Source: an uncultured Bacteroidales bacterium
GTDB taxonomy: Bacteria; Bacteroidota; Bacteroidia; Bacteroidales; Muribaculaceae
Assembly (NCBI GenBank): GCA_902776835.1
Contig: CACYRK010000011.1
Location: 16,072 to 80,071 of the forward strand
Length of the DNA: 64,000 nucleotides
Direction: 5' to 3'
The translations under genes were made by a program, and so were the position numbers. The stretch's first letter is position 1. Every line of letters begins with the position of its first letter. Shown one piece after another: positions 1 through 7,939 of the stretch. The notes under the pieces are model-generated. The model did no database searches, had not been told where the DNA came from, and saw only the letters and a program-made list of their open reading frames with translations.

Positions 1-2
1 CA

Positions 3-743
3 GTGAGCGACGACGGTGGCGCCCTGCGCAAGGTTGGCGGGCGTGCGATGATTTCGCGCAGCGACGCTGCCGGCGCAGCCATCGACCTGGCGCGCATCGA
101 CTACCTAGAGATGGCGTTCACGCCGCAGTCCTACCTGACAACCCAGATTGTGGAGCGCCGCGACCTCTTCGCACAAGCCGCCACGACGATGGGCACCGTG
201 GGCGACACGACGCTGCTGGGCTTGCCGGCCAAGTGTGTGCACTTCGACAAGGAGGCGCACGGCTACACCTACCGCTGCACAGCCATCGCGCTGAATGCCG
301 GCTACGGCACACTGCTCACCATCCAGGCCCACCGCGACGGCAAGCCGCGCGTCATCGGCCGCGTGGTCAGCGCCTTGCAACTTAAGTGCGACACCACGCA
401 ATTGCGCACCACGGCAAGCATAGTGGAGGTCTTGGCGCCGCGCCTGCGCCAGAAGACGCTGCCCATCAACAGCAACGACGCCCTGGGCGGCGTGGCTATG
501 CCCGACGCGCAGACGCTTGAACTCACCGTGATTGTGCCTTACATCACCCGCGACGTGGTGGATGTGCCGCGCTTTGTGCAGGTCAAGCGCGACGAGTGGA
601 TGCGCTCGCACGCAAAGGACCAACTCTTCACCTTGCTCGAGGCCACGGCGATGGCCGAAAAGAAAAACCTGCGCTACGTCTACGTTGACGACAAGCGCCA
701 CGAGATAGGCACACTGCTGATTATGCCTGAGGAATATGAGTGA
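3..743 (+). CDS. Unrecognised protein, 5' end cut by window edge
   Basis: An open frame runs in from the left edge and ends at a TGA at 741-743. The first codon in the window is a GTG, but the frame is open up to the edge, so the real start probably lies outside. About 246 residues are visible, with host-like codon use (GAC, CGC, GGC, CTG). There is no signal peptide, membrane segment or cofactor motif that I recognise. The middle part (around CTAIALNAGYGTLLTIQAHR) looks like beta-strand-rich globular protein, and the C-terminal end is charged (MAEKKNLRYVYVDDKRHEIG). I do not recognise the family. A 17-bp perfect inverted repeat overlaps the stop codon. Confidence 0.7.
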   Translation: MSDDGGALRKVGGRAMISRSDAAGAAIDLARIDYLEMAFTPQSYLTTQIVERRDLFAQAATTMGTVGDTTLLGLPAKCVHFDKEAHGYTYRCTAIALNAGYGTLLTIQAHRDGKPRVIGRVVSALQLKCDTTQLRTTASIVEVLAPRLRQKTLPINSNDALGGVAMPDAQTLELTVIVPYITRDVVDVPRFVQVKRDEWMRSHAKDQLFTLLEATAMAEKKNLRYVYVDDKRHEIGTLLIMPEEYE

Positions 744-773
744 TAATTCGGCCCGGATTATCACTCATATTCC
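731..773. terminator. 17-bp perfect inverted repeat over a stop codon
   Basis: Bases 731-747 (GGAATATGAGTGATAAT) are repeated inverted at 757-773 with a 9-base GC-rich loop. The upstream gene's stop codon sits inside the left arm. The hairpin would be very stable. No T-run follows directly; a T-tract appears only at about 804-810. It may end the first gene's transcript or protect its 3' end. Confidence 0.45.
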
Positions 774-806
774 AGATTAGAGATTATAGATTAGAGATTA
801 TAGATT
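774..806. repeat. 14-bp direct tandem repeat
   Basis: The unit AGATTAGAGATTAT occurs twice (774-787, 788-801), followed by a partial AGATT. A related AGATTAT array lies at about 33974-34006. The repeat is in the 85-bp gap before the DUF2027/Smr gene. Confidence 0.7.
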
Positions 807-828
807 TTTTCCTTGATAGAATATTGAT

Positions 829-1902
829 ATGGTGAAAGTTAACGATATAGTGAGGTTTCTCAATGATGTGGGTGGCGGCCGCGTGTCGCGCATCGACGGC
901 AAAACGGTATACGTCGAGGACAGCGACGGCTTTGAGCGCCCGGCACTTGCCTCGCAAGTGGTGGTCGTGGGCCAGGCTGGCACTAAAGCCGAGGCCTATG
1001 AGCGGCCTTTCGACATCAAGAGCAAACTCGTGGTGCCCGACAAGCCGGCACCCAAGCCAGCAGCGAAACCCGCACCGGTGTTTGAGACCACCGAGGGCGA
1101 AAAACTCAACATTGTGCTGGCCTACGAGCCGCGCGAAGTCAAGCACCTGAACACCACCACGTTCTGCCCTATTCTGGTGAACGACAGTAACTACTACCTG
1201 AGTTTCGCCTACATGACGCGTGGCGACGACACCGACTGGACGACGCGGCATCACGCCGTGGTGGAGCCGAACATGCAAGTCGAACTCGACGAGTTTGGCC
1301 ACGACGACCTGAACCTGATGACGCACATCGCTCTGCAATACATCGCCTTCAAGCAGGACCGTCACTTCAAACTGAAGAATCCCGCCCTGGTTGAGCGCCG
1401 TCTCGACGTGACGAAGTTTCACAAACTGCACTGCTTTCACGAGACCGAATACTTCGACACACCAGTGCTGAGCATCGACATCACCCGCAACGACCTGCCT
1501 GCGCAGCCCATGATCATCGACAGCAGCGCCCTGGAACGCGCCATGAAGGAAAAACGCCGCAGCGAGCGCCAGGGCAAACCAGTGGCGCACAACACCCCCA
1601 AGCCGAAGAATGAGATTGTGGTGCAAGACCTGCACATCAGCGAGTTGCTCGACAATCTCAACGGCCTGTCGCACAGCGATATGCTCAACTACCAACTCGA
1701 CAAGTTCAACGAGGTGATGCAAGACCACATGGGCACACCGGGCCAGCGCATCGTCTTTATCCACGGCAAGGGCGAGGGCGTGCTGCGCAAGGCCATTCTC
1801 GATGAACTCAAGCGCCATTACCCGGCTTGCGAGGTGCAGGACGCCAGTTTTAAGGAATACGGCTTCGGTGCCACCCAAGTCACCATCCACCGCCCCAAAT
1901 AA
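829..1902 (+). CDS. DUF2027 protein with C-terminal Smr domain
   Basis: A 357-residue soluble protein starting MVKVNDIVRFLNDVGGGRVS. The N-terminal part matches the Bacteroidetes DUF2027 family, which begins with a small beta-barrel-like segment (residues about 1-55), then a Pro/Lys/Ala linker (about 65-85) and a beta-sandwich region. The last 75 residues form an Smr (small MutS-related) domain with the HGKG motif in FIHGKGEGVLRKAI. Smr domains are nucleases or nucleic-acid binders in MutS2 and related proteins; whether this protein cuts nucleic acid is not known. No TAnnTTTG promoter is visible directly upstream, so it may be read through from the preceding gene. Confidence 0.88.
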   Translation: MVKVNDIVRFLNDVGGGRVSRIDGKTVYVEDSDGFERPALASQVVVVGQAGTKAEAYERPFDIKSKLVVPDKPAPKPAAKPAPVFETTEGEKLNIVLAYEPREVKHLNTTTFCPILVNDSNYYLSFAYMTRGDDTDWTTRHHAVVEPNMQVELDEFGHDDLNLMTHIALQYIAFKQDRHFKLKNPALVERRLDVTKFHKLHCFHETEYFDTPVLSIDITRNDLPAQPMIIDSSALERAMKEKRRSERQGKPVAHNTPKPKNEIVVQDLHISELLDNLNGLSHSDMLNYQLDKFNEVMQDHMGTPGQRIVFIHGKGEGVLRKAILDELKRHYPACEVQDASFKEYGFGATQVTIHRPK

Positions 1903-1945
1903 CCATTTTCAGGCACTACAGCCCTTAATCTTGGATTTTTTGTTG

Positions 1946-1953
1946 TACTTTTG
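1946..1953 (+). promoter_or_regulatory. Bacteroidetes -7 element TACTTTTG
   Basis: TACTTTTG fits TAnnTTTG exactly. It ends only 10 bases before the ATG at 1964, so the mRNA leader would be just a few bases long. The following bases, TTTTGCAGCAACATTA, are identical to part of the repeat unit at 11469-11670. Confidence 0.55.
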
Positions 1954-1963
1954 CAGCAACATT

Positions 1964-3937
1964 ATGGGTCAACGATTTTTCATATATATTTTTTTGGCGG
2001 TGCTGCTGGCACTGCCGCTTGACGCTAAACAAAAGGTTAAGATTGAGCCGTCGCGCGCGTGGGGACTGACCGAGCCGTTGGGCCAGCACACCGAGGCCAC
2101 CATCGACACGCTGTTTGAGGACTACCACCGCATCGCCGTGGGCAACATGGTGAGCCCGGCGTGGGCCACCACGGGCAACTATGGCGCGCCGGGGCAGGAC
2201 CAGGTGTTCTTTAACCGCGCCGAGACGTCGCAGTTCTTCTTCGAGGACTGCTTGGCACCATGGCTTCACAACATCAGCGACCAGTTGTTTTACAACACCC
2301 GCATCCCCATGACGCTGCTTGGCCACACCACCGGCGGCGACAAGTACAGCAACCAGGACCGCACTAAGGCGCTGTTTTCGGGCAACGTCAACTCACGGCT
2401 TCAAGTGGGAGCCGGCATCGACTACATATACTCCAAGGGTTCGTACGACAACCAGGCCAACAAAAACTTCGCCTGGCAGGGCTTCGGCTCCTACATGGGC
2501 GACCGCTATGAGTTGCAGGCGTTTTTCAACCACTACAGTTACACCACCAAGGAGAGCGGCGGCATCACCGACGACCGCTTCATCACCGACCCCGCCGAGG
2601 TGCAGGGCGGCGTGACGCGCGTCGACAACAAGAGCATCCTTACCCTGCTGAACAGCGCGCAGAACTCGCTCAATGGCAGCCAGTTCTACATGAACCACCG
2701 CTACAAGGTGGGCTTTTACCGCTATCAGCGCGACTCAATAACCGACACCATCGTGTCGAAGACTTATGTGCCCGTGACCAGTTTTATCTGGACCATGGAT
2801 TACAAAAACGTGCGGCACCACTACATCGACGAGGGCGGCTTGGAGGACTCGACCTTCTATGCCCACACCTATTTGAAGTTGGGCGGCACCGATGAGGGCA
2901 CGCGCTATTGGCGTTTGCGCAACACCGTAGGTGTGGCCCTGCTCGAGGGCTTCAACCGCTGGGCCAAGGCTGGGCTGTCGATTTATGGCACTCACGAGGT
3001 GCGCCACTTTAAGCAGGTGGTCGACACCATCACCGGCAGCGGCATTGAACTGCCCGAGGGCTTAGAGGCGCTCACCACCAGCATTCCGGCCACCAAGACA
3101 CAACACCTGGCATGGGTGGGCGGCGAACTCACCAAGCAACAAGGCGCCCTGCTGCGCTACCGCGCCACGGCACAGTTTGGCATCGTGGGCGACGCGGCGG
3201 GCGACATCGACATTTCTGGCGACCTGACGACGCGATTCAAATTGCTGGGCGACAGTGTGGCGCTGCGCGCCTACGGCTATATCCACAACCTTGAGGTGCC
3301 TTACCTGCTGCAAAACTTCGTTTCGAACCACTTCGCCTGGCAAAACAGTTTCTCGAAGCAGAAGCGTGTGAGACTGGGCGGCGAACTGAATGTGGCACGC
3401 ACGGGCACCGGCCTCAACGTGGGCTATGAGACGCTTAAGGACTATGTGTACTTCGGCCCGGAAGCCCTGCCGCTGCAGCACGGCTCGCCGGTGCATGTGC
3501 TCAGTGCGACGCTTACGCAGAACTTCCACTTCAAGGCATTCCATTTCGACAATACCCTGGTGTACCAAACCACCAGCAACAGCGACGTGTTGCCACTGCC
3601 CAAACTGGCGGTGACCAGCGACTTGTATGTGAAATTCCTCATCGCGAAAGTGCTGCATGTGCAACTGGGTGTCGACGGCAACTGGTACAGCAAATACCAC
3701 GCACCAAACTACGCGCCGGCAACCATGACGTTCTACCGCCAAGATGAGAGCAAGTGCGGCAACTTCCTGTGGATGAACGCCTACGCCAACTTCAAACTCA
3801 AGCGCGCACGATTCTTTGTCACCTACACCCACGCCAATGGCAAAATCTTCGGTGGTGACAACTACTTCGCCATCCCGCACTACCCCCTGAATCCGCGCCG
3901 CTTCCAGATAGGCGTCAGCGTCGACTTCGCCAACTAA
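1964..3937 (+). CDS. Outer-membrane 'putative porin'
   Basis: The ATG at 1964 is chosen because it begins a clear signal peptide (MGQRFFIYIFLAVLLALPLDA). An upstream in-frame ATG at 1802 would overlap the Smr gene and precede the promoter. The mature 635-residue protein is rich in aromatic, alternating beta-strand segments (for example YELQAFFNHYSYTT, RYKVGFYRYQRD) and ends in a strand, FQIGVSVDFAN, as expected for an outer-membrane beta-barrel. It resembles the 'putative porin' family (PF14121) common in Bacteroidetes. The substrate is unknown. It converges on the ABC importer operon. Confidence 0.8.
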   Translation: MGQRFFIYIFLAVLLALPLDAKQKVKIEPSRAWGLTEPLGQHTEATIDTLFEDYHRIAVGNMVSPAWATTGNYGAPGQDQVFFNRAETSQFFFEDCLAPWLHNISDQLFYNTRIPMTLLGHTTGGDKYSNQDRTKALFSGNVNSRLQVGAGIDYIYSKGSYDNQANKNFAWQGFGSYMGDRYELQAFFNHYSYTTKESGGITDDRFITDPAEVQGGVTRVDNKSILTLLNSAQNSLNGSQFYMNHRYKVGFYRYQRDSITDTIVSKTYVPVTSFIWTMDYKNVRHHYIDEGGLEDSTFYAHTYLKLGGTDEGTRYWRLRNTVGVALLEGFNRWAKAGLSIYGTHEVRHFKQVVDTITGSGIELPEGLEALTTSIPATKTQHLAWVGGELTKQQGALLRYRATAQFGIVGDAAGDIDISGDLTTRFKLLGDSVALRAYGYIHNLEVPYLLQNFVSNHFAWQNSFSKQKRVRLGGELNVARTGTGLNVGYETLKDYVYFGPEALPLQHGSPVHVLSATLTQNFHFKAFHFDNTLVYQTTSNSDVLPLPKLAVTSDLYVKFLIAKVLHVQLGVDGNWYSKYHAPNYAPATMTFYRQDESKCGNFLWMNAYANFKLKRARFFVTYTHANGKIFGGDNYFAIPHYPLNPRRFQIGVSVDFAN

Positions 3938-4054
3938 CAGATTGATTTTCAAGCGAAAATAGCCAAGTAAAAATTTGGCTAAAAATAGGAGCATTCGTGT
4001 CGCCTAAAAAACTCGAGCATTCGAACATTCGAGATGTTTTTGGGGGGCGTGAGT

Positions 4055-4837
4055 TTATTCGGTGTATTGGTAGTCGAGGATGTCGGGGTTGAAGGTTACC
4101 TGGCGGTTGGCGAAAATTTGGTTCATGGCCCCCGATTCAATGAGTTCTTTGGTGTTTCCCACGATCATGCGCCGGTCGTGGGTGATGAGCCACAGTTCGT
4201 CGGCCAGCAGCAATGCTTGCGACACGTCGTGGCTGGAGAGGAGCACTGCCTTGTCGCGCTCGCGCGTGAGTTGGTGCAGCAGGTGCATGGTCTCGATGCG
4301 GCTTGCCACGTCGAGGAACGCCGTGGGCTCGTCGAGCACGATTACCGGCGTAGCCTGCGCCAAAGCCCTCGCTATCATCGCTTTCTGCCGCTCGCCATCG
4401 CTGAGTTCGGCCACATAACTTTGTGCCTTGTGTGCGATGCCCACGTCGTCGATGGCCTGCTTCACGGCCTCGTGGTCGCTCTCGCTAAGTCGACCCAGAA
4501 AGCCTGTGTGCGGCTGCCGTCCCAAGGCCACCAGTTCGTAGAGTGTCAAAGCCCCGGCCTGTATGCGGTCGGTCGACACCAATCCGATGAGCCGCGCACG
4601 CTGCAGTTGCGGGATATCGGCCAGCGAGCGCCCGTCGAGCATGATGGTGCCCGACAGCGGCGGGGCGGCGCACGTGAGGGCACGAAGCAGCGTCGACTTG
4701 CCAGCACCATTGGCACCGAGAAGCACCACCAGCCGTCCGCGTTGCAAACTCAGGTTAAGGTCGCGCAAGATTGCGATGTCGTTGCCACCCTGACGATAGC
4801 CTACGGTCAAATCTTGTGTTTCAAGGATTGCAGCCAT
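4055..4837 (-). CDS. FecE/BtuD-type ABC importer ATPase
   Basis: A 260-residue ATP-binding subunit of a metal-chelate (siderophore, heme or cobamide) ABC importer. Walker A is GANGAGKST at residues 41-49, the signature is LSDGERQ, Walker B is VIVLDEPTAFLD, and the switch histidine is in LSSHD. The start at 4837 follows the permease stop with one base between them; a longer start at 4873 would overlap the permease by 35 bases. It is the third gene of a minus-strand operon: binding protein, permease, ATPase. The substrate cannot be read from the sequence. Confidence 0.92.
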   Translation of the reverse strand: MAAILETQDLTVGYRQGGNDIAILRDLNLSLQRGRLVVLLGANGAGKSTLLRALTCAAPPLSGTIMLDGRSLADIPQLQRARLIGLVSTDRIQAGALTLYELVALGRQPHTGFLGRLSESDHEAVKQAIDDVGIAHKAQSYVAELSDGERQKAMIARALAQATPVIVLDEPTAFLDVASRIETMHLLHQLTRERDKAVLLSSHDVSQALLLADELWLITHDRRMIVGNTKELIESGAMNQIFANRQVTFNPDILDYQYTE

Positions 4838-4838
4838 A

Positions 4839-5885
4839 TCAGTTGAAATAATTGATTCGAACTCTATTAACAATAATGTAAATAATGATGGGCACGCCTA
4901 TTACGGGCGTGATGGCATTGATGGGAATCAGTCCCTTGCCACCCGTCACGCTCACGAGGGTGCACAGCAGCGCCACGTCGGCCCCGGCCAGTATGGTGGT
5001 GGGCAGCAATCGGCTGTGATTGCTCGTTCCGGTCATGAATCGCGCCACATGAGGCACCACGAGTCCCAGGAAGCCGATGGGCCCGCAGAATGCGGTCACT
5101 ACGGCGGTGAGCACACCGGTGATGAGCAGCAAGATGTTGCGCGTGCGGTGGGTGTTCACGCCCAAGTTCTCGGCATAGCGGGTGCCCAGCAGCAAGGCAT
5201 TCAGCGGCTTCACCATGAGGCACGACGCCGCCAGGGCTGCCACGATTACCGCCACATACACCGGCAACTGGTCGACGCCCACGCCCTGGAAGTTTCCGAA
5301 GCCCCACGTCACGTAGCGGTGGATGCCCTCCTCGTTGGCCGCCGAACTGAGCAACTGTATCACGCTCGAGGTGAGATAACTCACCAAGATGCCGATAATC
5401 AGCAGCATGGTGCTGCTTCGCACCACCGTCGAGAAGGCGATGAGCAGCGCCAGCACGGCACCGGCACCCAGCAGTGCGCCCACGAGGGTGGCTATGTAAC
5501 TCCCGGCACCACCGCCAAGCACGCCGCCCAATGTGCCGCCAAGCGCCAGCATGACGATGGCCACGCCCAGTCCGGCACCGGCCGACACGCCGAGTATCGA
5601 CGGCCCGGCGAGCGGGTTGTTGAAGGTGGTCTGCAACAACAGTCCGGCCACGGCAAGCGCGGCACCGGCCAGTGCGGCAGTGGCCACCATGGGCAGTCGT
5701 GACTGCAGGATGATGATTTCCCACGCCCGGTTGCTGTGGCCACGACCCAGCACGATGTCGGCCACGGCATCGGCGGGGATGTCGACCGACCCCATGACAA
5801 CACAAGCCACCGCCAGGCCAATCATGATGACAATCAACACTACGGTAGTGATGGTGAAGCGCAAGGCGTGTCGTTGTTGTTTCAT
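4839..5885 (-). CDS. FecCD/BtuC-type ABC importer permease
   Basis: A 348-residue polytopic inner-membrane protein with about ten hydrophobic segments, starting with residues about 13-35 (TTVVLIVIMIGLAVACVVMG). Family motifs include RLPMVATAALAGAALAVAGLLLQ and NPLAGPSILGVSAGAGLG near the first third, and CGPIGFLGLVVPHVAR before the end. These are typical of the FecCD/BtuC family that carries iron-siderophores, heme or vitamin B12. Its ATG overlaps the stop of the binding-protein gene (TGATG), so the two are translationally coupled. Confidence 0.93.
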   Translation of the reverse strand: MKQQRHALRFTITTVVLIVIMIGLAVACVVMGSVDIPADAVADIVLGRGHSNRAWEIIILQSRLPMVATAALAGAALAVAGLLLQTTFNNPLAGPSILGVSAGAGLGVAIVMLALGGTLGGVLGGGAGSYIATLVGALLGAGAVLALLIAFSTVVRSSTMLLIIGILVSYLTSSVIQLLSSAANEEGIHRYVTWGFGNFQGVGVDQLPVYVAVIVAALAASCLMVKPLNALLLGTRYAENLGVNTHRTRNILLLITGVLTAVVTAFCGPIGFLGLVVPHVARFMTGTSNHSRLLPTTILAGADVALLCTLVSVTGGKGLIPINAITPVIGVPIIIYIIVNRVRINYFN

Positions 5886-7015
5886 CAGTTGAGCAAACGT
5901 TTATAATACACTGTGTTGGCCTGTTGGTTGCCAGTCACGTCGCTGAAGATGTTATAGTAGTCGAGCAACAGCCTGTCGGGGTGGAAGGGGAATTGCTCGA
6001 AGAGCCGCGTGGCATTGGTGTCGCACACATAGATTCGCTTGGTGGCATAGGCCTTGAACTGTTCGTTCAGCGCATTGGCGCCACGCACGTCGGCGAGCGA
6101 GTGGACGTAGAACGACTTGATGAGCCACACGTCGGCCTGCTGCGCCACGGCGAGCACCTGGTTGAAGTCGAGGTTCAGCGACCCCATGCTCTTGTCGTCG
6201 GCCCAGGGATGAATGCCGCCGGCATCCTGAATCAGGCGCGCCATGTAACTCTGTCCGCCAGGCACATTCCACACGCCGCTAATCACCATCTCGGTGAGCA
6301 CCAGCGGCTTGTGCGGCAATTTGGCAGCCTGCTGGCAGATGCTGTCGTAGCGGGCGCACACCTGGTTGAAGATGCTGTCGGCCAGTGCGTCCTTGCCCAT
6401 CAGTGCGCCATAGAACTTAATCCATTCGGCCCGTCCAAGCGGCGTGGTCTCCATATAGTCGGCACACTCGATGATGGGGATGTTGAGCGTGGTGATTTGT
6501 CCGTAAGACGCGTCCTGATAGGGCGACAGCAGTATTCCGTCGGGATTCATCTCGATGACTTTCTCGATCGTGGGCCCCATCGACGAGCCACAGTCGGCGA
6601 TGTCGCCGCTGGCCACACGCTGTGTGATGTCGGGGTCGGTGAAGAACTGCGCGTCGCACACGCCACCCACCGATGCACCCATGCCCAATTCCTTCATCAC
6701 GCTGGTATGCACGCTCGAGTAGACCAGCGCGTTTTTCAGCGGCGTGCGCACCAGTGTGCCCTCGGGCAGTTGCGCGGGCACTTCGGCGTCGCGCGGCACG
6801 AGCACATAGCGCTGCAGCGCGCCGTGATTGCTGTCCCATGGGTTGAGCACAGTCACGAGGGTGTAGCCCTCGCCACGCTCGATGGTGAGCAGTTTAGCCT
6901 GCGTGATGAGCGAGTCGGACGCCGTGCCCACATGGTCAACGGCTGCCTGCCGGCAACTTGCAAAGACAGTGACGACAAGCAGACTTAACGCCCACGATAA
7001 AATATGATGTTTCAT
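5885..7015 (-). CDS. Metal-chelate ABC importer binding lipoprotein
   Basis: A 376-residue lipoprotein with the signal peptide MKHHILSWALSLLVVTVFASC; the lipobox cysteine is followed by RQAAVD. The ATG at 7015 was chosen for this signal peptide over a TTG at 7042. The mature part is of the BtuF/FecB fold, with two lobes split by a long helix: PDGILLSPYQDASYG in the first lobe and YDSICQQAAKLPHKPLVL at the hinge. It should deliver an iron chelate, heme or cobamide to the permease. No cobalamin riboswitch or clear Fur box was seen in the leader, so the ligand stays open. Confidence 0.88.
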   Translation of the reverse strand: MKHHILSWALSLLVVTVFASCRQAAVDHVGTASDSLITQAKLLTIERGEGYTLVTVLNPWDSNHGALQRYVLVPRDAEVPAQLPEGTLVRTPLKNALVYSSVHTSVMKELGMGASVGGVCDAQFFTDPDITQRVASGDIADCGSSMGPTIEKVIEMNPDGILLSPYQDASYGQITTLNIPIIECADYMETTPLGRAEWIKFYGALMGKDALADSIFNQVCARYDSICQQAAKLPHKPLVLTEMVISGVWNVPGGQSYMARLIQDAGGIHPWADDKSMGSLNLDFNQVLAVAQQADVWLIKSFYVHSLADVRGANALNEQFKAYATKRIYVCDTNATRLFEQFPFHPDRLLLDYYNIFSDVTGNQQANTVYYKRLLN

Positions 7016-7046
7016 GCTTTTACGATGTAAAATGTTGTACAACTTA

Positions 7047-7054
7047 CAAAGTTA
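7047..7054 (-). promoter_or_regulatory. -7 element TAACTTTG of the ABC importer operon
   Basis: Read on the minus strand this is TAACTTTG, about 32 bases before the binding-protein ATG. A weaker divergent candidate for the ferredoxin gene, TAACTTTA, lies at 7148-7155 on the plus strand. Confidence 0.55.
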
Positions 7055-7183
7055 GCAATAATTATCGAGACTGCGGCCCGCCAAGGCACATTTTTTTGGA
7101 ATTACTCGGCATGGCGCCGCAGGTTTGGCAATATTAGGCAAAATTACTAACTTTACGGCAAATTTCAATTTTACTTCACAACG

Positions 7184-7927
7184 ATGATACTGTGGTTTAG
7201 TGGAACGGGCAACAGTCGCTGGGTTGCCGAAGAATTGGCCAAAAAGTTGGGCGACAGAGCATTGCCCCTGCTCGAAGGCGAGAAGACGCTGACCCCTGGC
7301 GAGGCGCTTGGATGGGTTTTCCCCACGCACTCCTGGGGCCCGCCGCCCGTGGTGGTGGACTGGGTGCGCAGTCACGACATCGAGGGCTGGAACGAGGACA
7401 CCTACTGCTACATGGTGACCACGTGCGGCGACGATATCGGGCAGTGCGTGCAACTGTGGCGCGAGGCGCTGGGCCCGCGACAGTGCCAGGCGGCCTTCTC
7501 GGTGCAGATGCCAAACTCCTACGTGTGCCTGCCGGGCTTCGACGTCGACAGCAGCGAGGTGGAGGCCGCCAAATTAGCGGCTGCCCCGGCGCGCATCGAC
7601 GCTGTGGCCCAAGCCATTGCGGCCCGCCAAGCCACGTGCGACGTGGTGACCGGGCGATGGACGTGGCTCAAGAGCCGCGTGGTGAGGCCCTGGTTTGCCA
7701 AGCACGGCGTTGACGACAGCCGCTTTGTGGTCGACGAGAACGCCTGCACACACTGCGGTGTGTGCGTGCGCTCGTGCCCGATGCACAACATCACGCTCGA
7801 CGACCGCCAGATGCCGTGTTGGCACGGCAATTGCGCCATGTGCCTGGGATGCCTGCACCGCTGCCCGGCGCGCGCCATCGACAACGGCAAAGCCACGCGA
7901 AGCAAAGGTCGATACCACCATCCATAA
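7184..7927 (+). CDS. EFR1-family flavodoxin/ferredoxin protein
   Basis: A 247-residue cytoplasmic redox protein. The N-terminus is flavodoxin-like with an FMN phosphate loop (LWFSGTGNSRWVAEELA). The C-terminal third has two 4Fe-4S cysteine clusters, CTHCGVCVRSCP and CAMCLGCLHRCP. This layout defines EFR1-type ferrodoxins, which are thought to pass electrons from flavin to Fe-S partners. It lies divergently from the metal-chelate importer, which could suggest reductive release or use of an imported metal complex, but that is inference. Confidence 0.88.
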   Translation: MILWFSGTGNSRWVAEELAKKLGDRALPLLEGEKTLTPGEALGWVFPTHSWGPPPVVVDWVRSHDIEGWNEDTYCYMVTTCGDDIGQCVQLWREALGPRQCQAAFSVQMPNSYVCLPGFDVDSSEVEAAKLAAAPARIDAVAQAIAARQATCDVVTGRWTWLKSRVVRPWFAKHGVDDSRFVVDENACTHCGVCVRSCPMHNITLDDRQMPCWHGNCAMCLGCLHRCPARAIDNGKATRSKGRYHHP

Positions 7928-7939
7928 AAATCAGATGCC

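Noticed and set aside
5924..6988. 354-codon plus-strand open frame opposite the binding lipoprotein
   Set aside because: Antisense mirror frame. The minus-strand gene has a lipobox, family motifs and operon coupling.
7016..7183. Cobalamin riboswitch before the metal-chelate importer
   Set aside because: The leader is only about 30 bases and lacks the B12-box motif.
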